A stretch of DNA of 64,000 bases, from NCBI GenBank assembly GCA_032622095.1, contig CP136064.1:180144011-180208010 (forward strand), given 5' to 3'. A program made the translations under genes and the position numbers. Of the stretch, positions 35,070 through 47,970 are shown piece by piece; position 1 is the stretch's first letter; every line of letters begins with the position of its first letter. Under the pieces are notes generated by a model. The model was not told the origin of the DNA. It searched no databases and saw nothing but the letters and a program-made list of their open reading frames with translations. This DNA comes from Siphonodentalium dalli. Its lineage: Eukaryota; Mollusca; Scaphopoda; Gadilida; Siphonodentaliidae.

Positions 35070-35328
35070 GGACTGCCAATGCAGAAACTTTGAGAAAGAA
35101 TAAGACCTTGATATTATAGTCTTGTGATCCTCCAAAACACGAGAAAGGAGTATACAAGTACTGAATGAATGAATGGAATGTACTAAGCTGTTTTAAATTG
35201 TTTGCACAGAAGTGTAACAAATGCTCTCTATTTTTACCATTTCGCGAATAGATTACACGAAACGCTCTTTTCTGTATCTTGCCGTGCACATGGCTGTTGT
35301 TTATTTGGGACCCAAACACCGTGCTCAA
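35070..35328 (-). pseudogene. Possible LINE reverse-transcriptase C-terminal fragment
   Basis: The minus-strand frame reads FGSQINNSHVHGKIQKRAFR then VIYSRNGKNREHLLHF. The run KIQKRAFRVI resembles the LQKRAxRII landmark after the LINE reverse transcriptase thumb, usually followed by a spaced hydrophobic pattern as seen here. The frame runs into the adjacent MITE, which probably truncated it. Support is one motif only. Confidence 0.35.
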
Positions 35329-35522
35329 AGTTGTATTTTTTATGACTTAAGTCACTGCATCATTGCGTCTTTCTGTGACATAGCATACCCATAGAAAGGT
35401 AGTTCAAATATTTACCGACCTATTTCGATACCGGGGAAATTCAAAAGCGAATAATATTATGTGCATTTTGGAGCACAAACCGCCATTTGGCTTTAAATTC
35501 ACATGCATATCTCTATATATAT

Positions 35523-36800
35523 TAACTAGCCGATGAGCCCGACGTTGTCCGGGCTATTCAAAAACAATATTTCAAGTCGATAGCTCCACCCGTTTCCGAG
35601 ATCTGGTCTGCGCATGCGCGAAGCTGGCGTCGCACGGGCTCGGCGACCCGATAAAATTCGTATCCGGGGCAAGATACATTCACATAGCAAATTTCAAGTC
35701 GATAGCTCCACCCGTTTCCGAGATCTCGTCTGCGCATGCGCGAAGCTGGCGTCGCACGGGCTCGGCGACCCGATAAAATTCGTATCCGGGGCAAGATACA
35801 TTCACATAGCAAATTTCAAGTCGATAGCTCCACCCGTTTCCGAGATCTCGTCTGCGTTTCAAGTCGATAGCTCTACCCAGCCCGAAATTTCAAGTCCATA
35901 GCTCTACCCGTTTCCGAGATCTGGTCTGCGCATGCGCGAAGCTGGCGTCGCACGGGCTCGGTGACCCGATAAAATTCGTATCCGGGGCAAGATACATTCA
36001 CATAGCAAATTTCAAGTCGATAGCTCCACCCGTTTCCGAGATCTCGTCTGCGCATGCGCGAAGCTGGTGTCGCACGGGCTCGGCGACCCGATAAAATTCG
36101 TATCCGGGGCAAGATACATTCACATAGCAAATTTCAAGTCGATAGCTCCACCCGTTTCCGAGATCTCGTCTGCTCATGCGCGAAGCTGGCGTCGCACGGG
36201 CTCGGCGACCCGATAAAATTCGTATCCGGGGCAAGATACATTCACATAGCAAATTTCAAGTCGATAGCTCCACCCGTTTCCGAGATCTCGTCTGCGTTTC
36301 AAGTCGATAGCTCTACCCAGCCCGAAATTTCAAGTCCATAGCTCTACCCGTTTCCGAGATCTGGTCTGCGCGTGCGCGAAGCTGGCGTCGCACGGGCTCG
36401 GCGACCCGATAAAATTCGTATCCGGGGCAAGATACATTCACATAGCAAATTTCAAGTCGATAGCTCCACCCGTTTCCGAGATCTCGTCTGCGCATGCGCG
36501 AAGCTGGTGTCGCACGGGCTCGGCGACCCGATAAAATTCGTATCCGGGGCAAGATACATTCACATAGCAAATTTCAAGTCGATAGCTCCACCCGTTTCCG
36601 AGATCTCGTCTGCGCATGCGCGAAGCGGGCGCCGCACGGGCTCGCCAATACGACACCGTTCACCGCCTGGTCAAACTACACACACGTACCAAGTTTCGTC
36701 CCGATCGGTCGAGAATCGTAGATTTGTATAAATGACAGACAGACAGACAGACAAACAAACAAACAAACAGAGGTCTTCAAAATATATATGAGATATACTG
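35523..36800 (+). repeat. 122-bp satellite with 440-bp higher-order period
   Basis: It starts with the head CTAGCCGATGAGCCCGACGT, whose GCCCG and CGGGC can pair. Then come eight units aligned on GCGCATGCGC at 35611, 35733, 35929, 36051, 36173, 36369, 36491 and 36613. Steps are 122, 122-ish, or 196 (122 plus a 74-bp partial unit), giving a 440-bp higher-order period between 35929 and 36369. The tail has CCCGATCGGTCGAGAATCG, (CAGA)n and an AT-rich end. The many overlapping open frames on both strands reflect the repeat and are not genes. Confidence 0.9.
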
Positions 36801-38182
36801 TATATACTTTCTTTAAAAACATGTCTCAAGTAAATGCTGTCGTTCGTCAATGTTGATATATTCTCAATAGAAAGGAGGCCATACAACTGTTCTTCTGAGT
36901 GTTCTACCAGGAATATATTTTCTTCTGATAGAGACAAAATATTCGCAAACCAAAACGTTTCTGTACCGCACATTTTACGTAATAATCTTCAATTTTTTCG
37001 CCATTTTGAAAACTCTATAATTTGCTGTTCTAAATTTCGCCAAAGCTTTGTGAGATTTTGTGGTATAGATAAAGAAAGTAACGACAAATACCGGATTACT
37101 CTATTACGTTTTTGGCCTGAAGATTATCTCTATCTGAAGTGAGGCACTTTTAGTATTGGGTATTGATTATTGGGTCTCAGCTGACAATATCTCGACATTT
37201 GCGCATGATATGACAATACTCTATTTTGACACGATATTTTAGACAGATTTGCTCCACTAACAATTTGTGATTGGGCATAATAAGACAATTTGTGTTGACA
37301 ATTTACTGGGAAAAGGTTCCCTGTAAAATAACGTTTTGAATCTCCCACTTTCCTATAGGTACAATGTGGTCTTTACTGTGCATGCCTCAAGATAACAACA
37401 TGTGGTAAATACGCCGTTTTGTCATATTCTGTTATTCAAAGTAAATACAGTTGTTCTCTTTATACACCTTTATGAAGTTATTGAGTATATACATGTAGGA
37501 ATCAGCGTCTCCGTTCATCTGTCACGAGCCGCCCGTGCGGACGTCCGGACGTGGACCAATTGAGTACGAGTTTTCCTACATTTTTTCAATAATTTTTTGT
37601 TCCATGGAACCCGTACACCTGCGATTATGATGTACATATGCTTTTAGTGGAGTTATCCCTCTTTTTCGACTTAAACATTGTTCGCAACATGCACAGTTGT
37701 GTATTATTTTTCGAAAAACAAATAACATGAACCATTTAGAAATAAATGTTATTCTCTGAACGATAACCTAGTTCGTCTACGTGGAAAGAAGAACGCCTAT
37801 ATAATTATATGGTGTCATATTAGTCATTGTGTGCCAGTTATGCATTTTAGAATATTGAAGTAACTGCACTAAATAATTCTTCCACTGTTGATTTCTTCAA
37901 CGCAATTTCATCCATATGAGTTGACTATTACCGCTTGTCATTGGAATTGTCCATTAGTTGCAAAATCGACTGAATTAGACACCATTTAGGTCATAATCAT
38001 AAACGCATTCGCGCTTAGTGTTTGCGCAAATGACTATAACTGGTATCTTTATTGCTGAAGACAACAATTAAAGGGACTCGATGCATTTGAAGTGGGTTCA
38101 TGCGAATTGGCATAAAAGTCTGCAAAACAGCTATTATTGACAAGAATATGAAAAATAGATTGACTTTGTTCTTATTTTCATT
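36801..38182. other. Non-coding stretch
   Basis: No recognisable gene. 37500-37640 has a CCGTGCGGACGTCCGGACGT phrase related to the 9.8-kb intergenic repeat. Confidence 0.4.
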
Positions 38183-38320
38183 ATTAAAAATGCATAATCC
38201 CAATTAACGCTCCCAAATTGCTATTTCTTTGGCTTCGAGGGTAAAAAAATATTATTCGAATCGAGGAACCCACCCATCAAAGCTCAGAGTAATCGATTTT
38301 TGAAATGTGTTATTTCTCGA
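38183..38320 (+). repeat. Dispersed repeat, inverted partner at 44360-44500
   Basis: GCTATTTCTTTGGCTTCGAG, then GAACCCACCCATCAAAGCTC, matches the reverse complement of 44385-44475. No gene was seen. Confidence 0.75.
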
Positions 38321-39834
38321 GATGTGTACTTATTTGAGGCCTGGAAAAAAGTCGTCAAACCGACGGTCTCGAAACAAATTGCGGATGAAGATGGATAACT
38401 CTAAAAACAAAACAAGTGGTAAAATTTCGTGATACTCAAGTGATAATATGGCCATATTTCTTTTAACAACATACGTTGATAAAGAACACGTTTTGGGAAA
38501 TGTTATATCATAGTTCACAGTACATGGTTAGCATTATTTTTGTTGTAATTAATCGATTCTGATAACTAAAGCGTATTTTGAAGAAATTGTTTGGTGTAAC
38601 TTGATGATAAGGGGACGGTGGGGACCGTCTGATCGGATTGAGTACATTTAACTCTACTCTAGAATTTATTAATGAGACGCAGTTCTATACGAAATGTATT
38701 AAACGAGTACACTAAATTTAGTGGACGAAGTTAATAAATTTCATATAGATTTGCGACGCATTTGAGATCCATTTTATCACAACAACAAGGAAAAACGATA
38801 TCGAAACTGTTGGGGTTGAAAATATTCATACAAAATTTCCTGATCACAACCAAAGAGGAAGAAAAGACAACTTCAGGAAAAATATAGTTCCATTTTAAAT
38901 GTCTTTTCATGTTGACAAAATTATTCAACCACCCTTATCAACCATGTTTATTTCACAGTCAACACTAAATAACCCAACACAAACTGAATGTCATAATTAT
39001 ATTATAATTAACATAATAATAAACTTCCGGCATTGACATCGGAATTATCGCGTTATAAGCTCTTACATCATTGTGCGTGCCAATAATACACGTGTGTTTT
39101 ACTAAAAAATATTAGGCCGGATATAGGGGCTAATTATGTGATAAAATGAACTGGGACATGTCTCCCAATCAGAATGAACCATGTATATCATTGGACACAT
39201 TCCGAAAATGTCAGTGTAATGTCTACTCGTCACAATTTACAAGCCGAACCTATCTGTTGAAATGAACGACGTGTGTCGGTAACATTCTCACCCACGCATA
39301 CTTGCTTCAGATACGGCCAATCTGAATATAGCTTTTGATTGGCATTCTGATGGATTACACGGCTAATGAAGGATGCAATAGTTATGATTTATTTAGGCAT
39401 TCCCCAGGGGTGGTTAGAAACGAACAGATGTGGATATAGAAGTTGGGACAATTCTCCCCAGAGAGTCGAGTCATTGTTGACGATATTGTAATATTTAATG
39501 TATGTAATTATCTCATTGAGCCTATATATACTTGGGTTTCACGCTGAATACTTAATGGATCCGTCTGGCATTTGTTATTGATGCTGACTTCAAACGTCGA
39601 AGAAGACAGTGATATATATCGAACATATTAACCCTACCCAATACATACTTATTGATGAGTAGTTCCCTTAGGAAATGTTCAGATAATAAGTTCAACAAAC
39701 CGGCCATATGTCGATTGTTGGACTTTCCTGAATATTTCCCACCAATGAATAGGAGTCATACTGCATTCTCATTTTGCCTGTCTGCTTATATTTGCTGAAA
39801 ATCCCTCCAGATATGAGTAATAGACTATTCCAGC
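38321..39834. other. Non-coding stretch, nothing recognised
   Basis: No protein motif, RNA gene or terminal repeat was seen. Confidence 0.4.
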
Positions 39835-39965
39835 ATGTACCTTTATTACTGGGTGGGACAGGGGGGGGGTCGGAAAAAAATTCCAGGCACGTATGATGGG
39901 GTGGGTGGGTGTCTCTTGGGTCCAAAAAACAGTTTTTTCCATATGCCAAATTTTTTTTCCATTCC
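39835..39965. repeat. Poly-G/C tract repeat family, copy 4
   Basis: GGGTGGGACAGGGGGGGGGT, then CGGAAAAAAATTCCAGGCAC and GGGTGGGTGGGTGT. Confidence 0.65.
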
Positions 39966-40681
39966 TGCTATTGAGTCTTATTTTGATGTGTTTTGAACAG
40001 AAACAGGTCTTATATAGTTAATACTAATGCTATATTACATATAGAGGTTATCAGAAGTTGGATCTGTTGCACAATGGCCAACAATAACCCAAATTCAACT
40101 TGATATAACTAGACACTGCGCTATTGGAAAAATAAAATTTAATCAGGATTCCATCTACTGATACAACAAAATAAGAATAACTATGCAGAAATCAGCTGAA
40201 AATAAGCAATAAAATGAAAGCACACTTGACCATATGTGACATGGAAATAAAGATATAATAAATAATGGAATAAAATAGACTTTTGACAACGTAAAACATA
40301 AAATCTTAACAAATAAATTGAAGGCCAGTCAGGCCAGCTTGAACAATTTCACATTGTTTTCCATGTTAATGTGGATCAGCTTGTAATGTTAATCACAGTA
40401 ACGAAGATTTTATCGTCACTGATATCGTGAGCAAAATAGAAGTGAAATTGGGCTATCCATCCATATTATTCCCAATTATTACGAAGCATATTACTTCAGG
40501 CAGTGGCTACCAGCCTGCCATTAGATGCTATAACATGTTTCCTCAGTTCTGGTTTCTGAGATGCCCCAAGAAGAGTCACGCATGTATATCATGGTTATGT
40601 TTGGTATTAGCATTATTCTTCAAACTGGGATGAACAGTTGTATTTCCACATGTTTTGATAAACAATCTGATTCCAGCAATA

Positions 40682-40827
40682 CAGTAATGCCCTAATTAAA
40701 CGACTCCATAACCACAGCAGAATAATGGGTAAATTTTCAGGATTTAGTCTGATTTAGTCGGAAATTAAAATTAAATTACCCATGATTCTGCTGTGGTTAT
40801 GGAGTCGATTAATTAGGGCATTACCGT
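40682..40827. mobile_element. TA-flanked MITE (CAGTAATGCCC ends), copy 3
   Basis: Ends CAGTAATGCCCTAATTAAAC and AATTAGGGCATTACCG with TA on both sides. The interior is shortened and has a duplicated GATTTAGTC. At 146 bp it is the shortest copy. Confidence 0.85.
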
Positions 40828-41159
40828 ATATCACATAGCAAATATCAAAATATCAAATAATCTGAAATTTGTTGTACCGGTACCATGCATTCTGTAGAAT
40901 ACTCAAATGTGATTAAGTGATTAGATCATGTGACTATATATTATGAAAATGAATGTTAATAAAAACCTTGGCACTCTGCCTATATATCCCTAGAAATGTG
41001 ATTATGTTGACACATTTCTTGATTAATGACACTTATATGATAAATTCAAATAGTATAGTTATCTCATTATGCACTGTTCTATTCAAATATCGCGCAATAA
41101 ATTATGATAATGCAGGATAATCAGCTATTTGGTTGCTCAATTGATAATTTTTCTCAAAT

Positions 41160-41365
41160 TTAACGGGGTGGGTGTCCAAAACTGACTGGAAAAAACTTCC
41201 TGAAACGGAAAAAAAAGGGTGGGTGTCCAAAATTGCCTGGAAAAAAAGACCGGAAACGGAAGAAATTGGGTGGGTGGGTCCCCCGTGGCCGGAAAAATTA
41301 AAATGATCATACGTGCCTGGAATTTTTTTCCGACCCCCCCCCCCCCCCCCCCCCCCCCTGGGTGG
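41160..41365. repeat. Poly-G/C tract repeat family, copy 5 (reverse)
   Basis: Two GGGTGGGTGTCCAAAA units are followed by GTGCCTGGAATTTTTTTCCG and a run of more than 20 C near 41333-41358. Confidence 0.7.
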
Positions 41366-42640
41366 GAGAACACATTTAGTAAAGAAGGGTATATCCACGT
41401 AAAGTATCCCGGTTCATCTATAATCCAATGCATTGCATCGCAGTTATGTAAAAAAAAAAAATCGTATATATATTATTTCTGAAAATATAATATTAAACTC
41501 ACAATGTGTATTGCTGAATGCTTTTTATTTCTGTTATATCTAAATAAAGTATCAATAGATTTATGAAAGATTTCAATTAATTGTTACACGCTGCATGAGA
41601 CAGTGGATATTTTTCTCCTATATTTTTTTTTCGTGGTGACAATTTATATTATTTCGGAATATATCTTTACAAAATATTAAGTCCACATACATAGGTAATA
41701 CTTAGCAACCTATTTTAATTATGCAGCAATGCGTGCATTACCATGTTTATTCTGACGTTTGTGGATAAAGCCTATAGGTCTATCTGTAATGTGTATTCAA
41801 ACTGATGCTATTGTGTTCGATGTGGAGGCTCAGTTTATACATATTACACCCCACCATCAGAGATCGCCCGGACTCATAATCACCATGTTCCGGATTTATT
41901 GTTGTAGTGTGTCGCTTGTGCCACGTTCCGGTGAACGAAATAGCTCGATAAATACTTTTATACACACTTGATATGTCTGGGAAAGATTTATTGTTTAGTT
42001 ATATTATTTGTGGGTGGGTGGGGTCTTAATTTAATGTAGCATTAAAGAGCGTTTTCTAAGATGGTAAACATGGAATTTATGAAAGGATACCAATTTATAA
42101 TTTGATTTTGTGACTTCAGTGAGTCTTCACAGTATAAAATATGTTTAGTAGTTCGTGTATTTATGCACTATTGTAGTTGAATAATTGTCGCTAATACACG
42201 CATTCCGATTGGTCGAGAGTTGCTAACTTTAGTTTACTATTCATCAGCATCGATCGCCGATCGGTTAACAAATTTCGAATGGAGCACCGCGTCATGACAA
42301 CGAAAATACGTCACCGCGCAGCAAGAGGTCGCATAATCGAGTCAACCGCTCACAGATATTTACTATAGATATCGTTGACAGGAAGTTGTTCGGGCGCTGT
42401 TTCGAGAAAACCATTGAACGTACCCAGATATTTGATCACCGGAAAAATGATATCTCACATCATGGCAAGCCGGCATGTTTACAAACTGTTATCATGCTCG
42501 AGTCACCGCGAATATCCCACTCAACAGAGTATACGCTTAACCCCTACATATGGGTGTATCAATGCACCAGTATTGATTGCCAGAATGTGACCCCAACATA
42601 TAAGAGAAATCACTATGTTAAATTTGAGGTATCAAGATTT
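41366..42640. other. Non-coding stretch
   Basis: A small plus-strand open frame at 42386-42643 has scattered cysteines but no family I recognise. A G-rich GTGGGTGGGTGG tract lies at 42010. Nothing else. Confidence 0.4.
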
Positions 42641-42643
42641 TAA

Positions 42644-43161
42644 AGATACGGGCGGCTTTGGCGGTGGGTATGCTGTTAAAATATTCACCCCCGTCAAAAA
42701 CCGCCATAAACAGAAATAATAGTAAAATATAGACATACCTTGTTCTTATACCAATCATAAATATGGCATAAACAGTATGTTATTGTCATTTTTTCCCCTT
42801 TGTTATGTAAACAAAAGCAAAAAACGTTACGTTACCTGGCTTTTGTTTAGATCCGGATATGGTAAACATAAAGAGCGTTATTTGTTACTGTTTTCCTAAT
42901 ATGGAAATAATAAAGAGCGTTTATATAATTTGTGTGTGATTAACAATAGAATTGCGATGTGTTGTGTAACCAGAAGCACAACTTCTGTAACACGAGCAGG
43001 CTCTTGTTTACGTACACCATCGTACGCCTTGGCGACAATATACTATTTACGCGCTGATTATGTTTGGCATATGAACAAAATTATATATTTTTTAATATTC
43101 CTTCTGTTGATGGCGATTTGAACAAATATGAATATTTCTGTAACGAACGCCGCCCGTGTCT
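42644..43161. mobile_element. ~500-bp TTAA MITE, copy 2
   Basis: TTAA at 42640-42643 and 43162-43165. Ends AGATACGGGCGGC and GCCGCCCGTGTCT are near-perfect complements, the clearest terminal repeat in the family. Confidence 0.85.
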
Positions 43162-43165
43162 TTAA

Positions 43166-44359
43166 GTAGCTTTTATATATAGATCATTCGGTGTGGGGAA
43201 AATAACAGATGCATCTGCCCCATCTGTGTGGGAAGTCTACGATTCTATACACTATAAAAGAAAATTGCGCTTTTCTTGTCTTGCTTTCTGTATAAATCGC
43301 TTTCAGAATACTCCCATGATACTAGTTCTTGGACGTTACTCTTAATCGAGTTGATTCGCGAGGATATTTAAACTGTTTAGCGTGGTAAACTTTACAACTA
43401 CCCAACCCTTGCAGCTGTTATGCGTCGTTATTTGTCAGGATACACCTTGGTGGATCTGTCGCTAATAGCAACCACCAAGGGTGCCTATACCTAAGGCATG
43501 TGAATGACGTCATATATTTTTTTCTATATCCATCAGTGATTTTTCAAGATCGCGGCTATAGATTTTGGAGAAAGTGTCACGTGACTTCCGGTTAGCAACC
43601 ATGTGGGGATTGCAAAAAACGCGGAATTGGAAATGAAGCATCGCGATGAAAATGAAAGTAACTACTTCACAACTTACGAAGAATTCACATGTGATTTACA
43701 TGTAGGTGTATTAATTTCATTTAGACCAATTCGTTGGTTCGCTTAATGAAAACGAAAAATGAAGAAGTCATGACGAGAATCCAGACAAGAATTTACAATC
43801 CACGACATGTCTTGTCAAGTTGGCATGTCGTCTCCGTCGTGACCACTGCATGATGTTACATAAATTATTCTTAGCGTTATGTCGCCGAAAAAAGGCAAAT
43901 TTGAGGCACATCATGTGTGGTTGCTCCACTGCGTGTCACGTACGATTCATATTATCCATAGTGCATTAGGCCAACAGGTTGTGCAATGCATTTGTTTACC
44001 TTATTATATTATATATACAAATGTATATGTTTGGCGACGCGATTGAAGAACAACTGCGGTCATACTTCTTCATCGTTTCCTACACTAAAGGGGGAAATGA
44101 GCAAGGTACTAAACAAAACGTCTAAACATTGGAGTGATTTCCCTGTGAAGTTAAATATACACAATCCGATTCGATGTTCCCCATATCATCAGATTCCAAC
44201 AACAGCAACATTTCTTGAAAGTTTATATCAGAATCGATTAATTGACCAAAAATAATGCTAACCACTATCAACTATAGTATAAAATCAACGCAATTTGCTA
44301 TCGCTCGGTGTCGGTCGGCATTCATCGAATATTTGCCAGGCCGCCAAATATTCAAGGTA
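43166..44359. other. Non-coding stretch
   Basis: A loose hairpin around CACCTTGGTGG...CCACCAAGGGTG at about 43445-43490 is the only structure noted. Confidence 0.4.
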
Positions 44360-44500
44360 GTGAAAAATAACAGATTTCAAAAATCGATATCTGATAACTC
44401 TGAGCTTTGATGGGTGGGTTCATCGACTCGAATCAAATATGATTTACCCCCGAAGCCAAAGAAATAGTAATTTAGGAGCGTTAATTCGGATTGTGCATCT
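44360..44500 (-). repeat. Inverted partner of 38183-38320
   Basis: GAGCTTTGATGGGTGGGTTC and CCCGAAGCCAAAGAAATAG are the reverse complement of the earlier copy. Confidence 0.75.
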
Positions 44501-45998
44501 TTCAGTTATTTCCCTGTGGAAATTGTTAACCTCTCGTGCAATATCCTCCAATGAAATTACCGACAACTTTATGTGACACAATGGATGAAACAGTTGAGAG
44601 ATAATTCCAATGAAATAACCCCACACGCGGTCTTTCCTCCAATAAAACTTACAATGTCACATGGCCCAGTGACTGAAACGACGACATATTCCAAGAAATC
44701 AAACATTTGTCTACCACCCGCCGTTCAGGTTCGTGTACATGTTTCGTTTCAGCTGGTGTGGTTTCCCATATCCACCGAACAAACCCGCCCACTCTGGCAG
44801 CTTCGTGAATGGCAGGTCCGTGGGATCGATCACATAAGTGTTACACGCCGCAAATCACGTCATAATTAGACATTTAGTCGTCAAAATAACACAATCTTAT
44901 CCAGATTGGCTCTATTAAATTATATCTACTAAATGCCGGGTTATCGATTCGGCGTCAGCTTCGTTATTCACAAGTGGCAGGTTCTAATTGGAGAAGACTT
45001 GCCCGATGCTGCTTTATGAATTAGTCCGTTGGTGTTTTAAAGAGATTAGATAAAGCAGACTGTGAACACGATACAAGGCATAAACAACGTGTTACATGCT
45101 ACTACCACTCCACATATACAGCATATGTATATCCACACTCCATCGGCCCTGGTGGAGAAAAAAATATGAAAGATGTCCTTTCCGATTTTACACAATAGAA
45201 ACACCATATGTACGTGTTCAATACTAAACATTAACTTGATTGGACTTATATGGGCCCATTAATAGGAGGTTTGGTGGCCAGATATCCACTTTAAAAAGAG
45301 GAAGTTTTAGTACATTCTGAAAGCCTGGCAAAAATTTAAATAACGTCTTTTATAAATAGCGGCTATGCTTCTGTTGCACAAAAGGCGGTAGACAATAAAG
45401 AGTGTTCCCAATTATGAGTTTTTATAACCGTTTTTGACATAGTGTTATGGGTGATTTTGTGGATTTCTACGATGCCTGTGTTATATACAAATGATGGAGT
45501 TTTCCAGCTGAGTTTTCGAGTATTTTTTAACTTTCTTTTGTCCAGTAAACTGAACATTGGCTTAGGACAGTCTGACTTAATTTTGGTGTCAAATAGGACA
45601 GGACATCTTTAAATATCGAGATTCAAGGCAAACAACGTGGTTCTTCTCATCGTCCAACATGACCGAAATTTGTACTGTATGTTGCAATTCATGTTGAAGG
45701 ACATCCCAACATAATCACACACCCTCTGAATTCACACAATTAGTTCCGTAAGAATCAGCACAAATCGCAATACGGTTACACGAACTTTCCCGAAGTTCAT
45801 CAAGCAATAACTGATAAAAAGCGATGAACACCCATGATCACTTCAAGCCGATCGTGTGCACGCGCTCGCTGTGTGTTGTTATTTGGGGACTGTGTTGGAA
45901 TTTGAACAATATATGTTACTTACAATGTTTTGGTAATTTTGAAAAGTTGTTCAAAGTATTAATGTTCTATTAAAATGTACTACTATATGATTATAAGC
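44501..45998. other. Non-coding stretch, nothing recognised
   Basis: No recognisable coding or structural element. Confidence 0.4.
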
Positions 45999-46144
45999 AA
46001 TGACTTGCAGATCGATTGGGGTCATTGGATTTGATCGGCAGAGTAATTAAACAAAGTTCGTGTGAATCCCTTTGGGATTCACACACTTTGTTTAATTACT
46101 CTGCCGGTCAAATTCCAATGACCACAATCGATCTGCAAGTCATT
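45999..46144. mobile_element. Near-perfect hairpin element
   Basis: The arms start AATGACTTGCAGATCGATTG and end with the complement. The centre is GTGAATCCCTTTGGGATTCAC. About 70-bp arms with few mismatches, no ORF. Probably a foldback MITE. Confidence 0.75.
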
Positions 46145-46685
46145 TCTTAAGTGCCATTTCGATCGATGTATACACGTATGGCCATTTCGATAAGAAATTA
46201 TCATTTGTTCGATGCTCACTGAAATAAGCACATTGATTGAAGCAATGAACACTTGAGTCCATGCCTCCATAAATATGATATATATGCAAATGTATTTTGT
46301 ACATACATACATGTTGAATAGTTAATAATAATAAAGTATTGTCAATTCAATTATGTTAATGAGACTCTGAATATCAACATGACGATATTTAGGAACATGC
46401 ATCGAAATCGGATACCGTTTTAATCACGATGATATACAGAGCGTTTAGTCCAATAATCGTCACTTATCGCTCACCCTGCGAAGGAATGAATTGGTGCGGG
46501 CTAAATTTTTGCTTTAAACACAAGTCAAATTGCCCCCAGACAAACTGGACTTAGTCACATGACAACTCTATTATATTAATGTATACAACTGTTAAATGTA
46601 AATCTGCTAATATATTCATCCCACAATAATGCAATAAGTAAGGACATACCAATGATGCACCGGCGCAGCTCCCATCACGAAAGGG

Positions 46686-47069
46686 TTAAATATTGCGCTG
46701 AGAGGTTTCTGCAGACCACTTAGATGCATACATTAGCAATAAGATGCCGTGAATTGGCTCGGCAGTGTTGTACTTCATTTCTGTATATGTCGAGGATTGC
46801 AGATCCAGTCGATGTCCCAATCGACATGTACTCTTGATCGCACGAAGATGTGTATACATAATTTTCTCACCGAGTATCGATTGTTCACACAACGCTGATA
46901 AAGCAATGATTTCCCACAACATTAAGATACAAGGAAGCCCGAATCCGCCAAATTTCAAGGGAGATAATCGAATATACTGATATAATATCAATCTTATAGT
47001 TCCTACCATGGGGTCATATTGGTAACGTACGACATATATACGCGACTTCAGCCGTGTCTTATAATTCAT
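46686..47069 (-). pseudogene. Possible LINE ORF2 fragment
   Basis: The minus-strand frame of 127 residues contains RLSPLKFGGFGLPCI, like the K-GGLGLP landmark downstream of the reverse transcriptase in several LINE clades. A helical, Arg/Lys-bearing stretch follows. No second motif supports the call, so it is tentative. Confidence 0.3.
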
Positions 47070-47269
47070 TCGTATATAGGCAGAACATGACGCGTGGTGG
47101 GGGTAACAACTCGAATCGATATCTGACCCAGTTTATACATTTACATGTAAATTCATCTCATTTTGTATTGCTTTAAGGACTACAGATACTCAAATTATAG
47201 AGCAGGAAGTAGTGCCATGCCTTGAAAACTGGCAACACAAGATTATTTACTGCAAAAGTCACTTCTTAA

Positions 47270-47761
47270 AGGTACGGTTGGCCTTGGCGGTGGGTATCCT
47301 GTGAAAATATTTCCACCCGTCAAAAACCGCCACAAACAGAAAGAACATCAAAATGTAGACAGACTTTGTCCGTATACAAATAAGAAATATCACATAAACT
47401 GTATGTTATGGTCATATATTTGACTATTGTTATGTAAACAAAAGCATAACAAGTTACTTTTCTGGTGTTTGTTTATATTATGATGGTAAACATAGAGCGT
47501 TCTTTGTTGGTGAATTCCTGATATGGAACTAATAAAGAGCGTTTATGTCATTTGTGTGTGATTAGCCAGTAGCATTGTGCTGTCTTCTGTAACACAATCA
47601 GGCTCTTGCTTAGGTAAAATGTAGTAGGTCTGTATGATAACATGCTGTTAACGCGATGGTCATGGTATATATGAACGAAACTGTATGCGTTTTAATGTTT
47701 TTCTTTTTACAGTGTTTGGAACAAATATGAATATTTTCGACAATTAAGGCCTCCCGTGCCT
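47270..47761. mobile_element. ~500-bp TTAA MITE, copy 3
   Basis: TTAA at 47266-47269 and 47762-47765. Ends AGGTACGGTTGGC and CTCCCGTGCCT. Internal sequence is close to copy 1 (TTTCCACCCGTCAAAAACCG, GTGTGATTAGCCAGTAGCAT). Confidence 0.85.
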
Positions 47762-47970
47762 TTAATATTAGATACTTTATTCATTATAACTGAAGACTTA
47801 CTGGTGGTATTGACAAACAATTCATCTGTAGAGAAACAAATTTTGTTGATATAAAATATTTTCACCTGAGCACATGTTTACCTCAGAGATATAGGCAACT
47901 TGAAATTGGAGGCTGATAATTTGGGCATAAAGTTTCAGTCTCTTGAAAATAAAATCTGAATGATATTAAT

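Noticed and set aside
35523-35560. Hammerhead-ribozyme-like start (CCGATGAG followed by a GCCCG/CGGGC stem)
   Set aside because: The GAAA that must follow stem II is absent (UAUU instead) and no cleavage-site stem is evident. The resemblance is limited to the GAUGAG word.
35558-36731. Overlapping open frames of 72-119 codons on both strands
   Set aside because: They are translations of the 122-bp satellite and repeat with it; frames on opposite strands are equally open.
42386-42643. 85-codon frame with scattered cysteines, considered as a secreted-protein exon
   Set aside because: No signal peptide, no family cysteine spacing I recognise, and no splice context.
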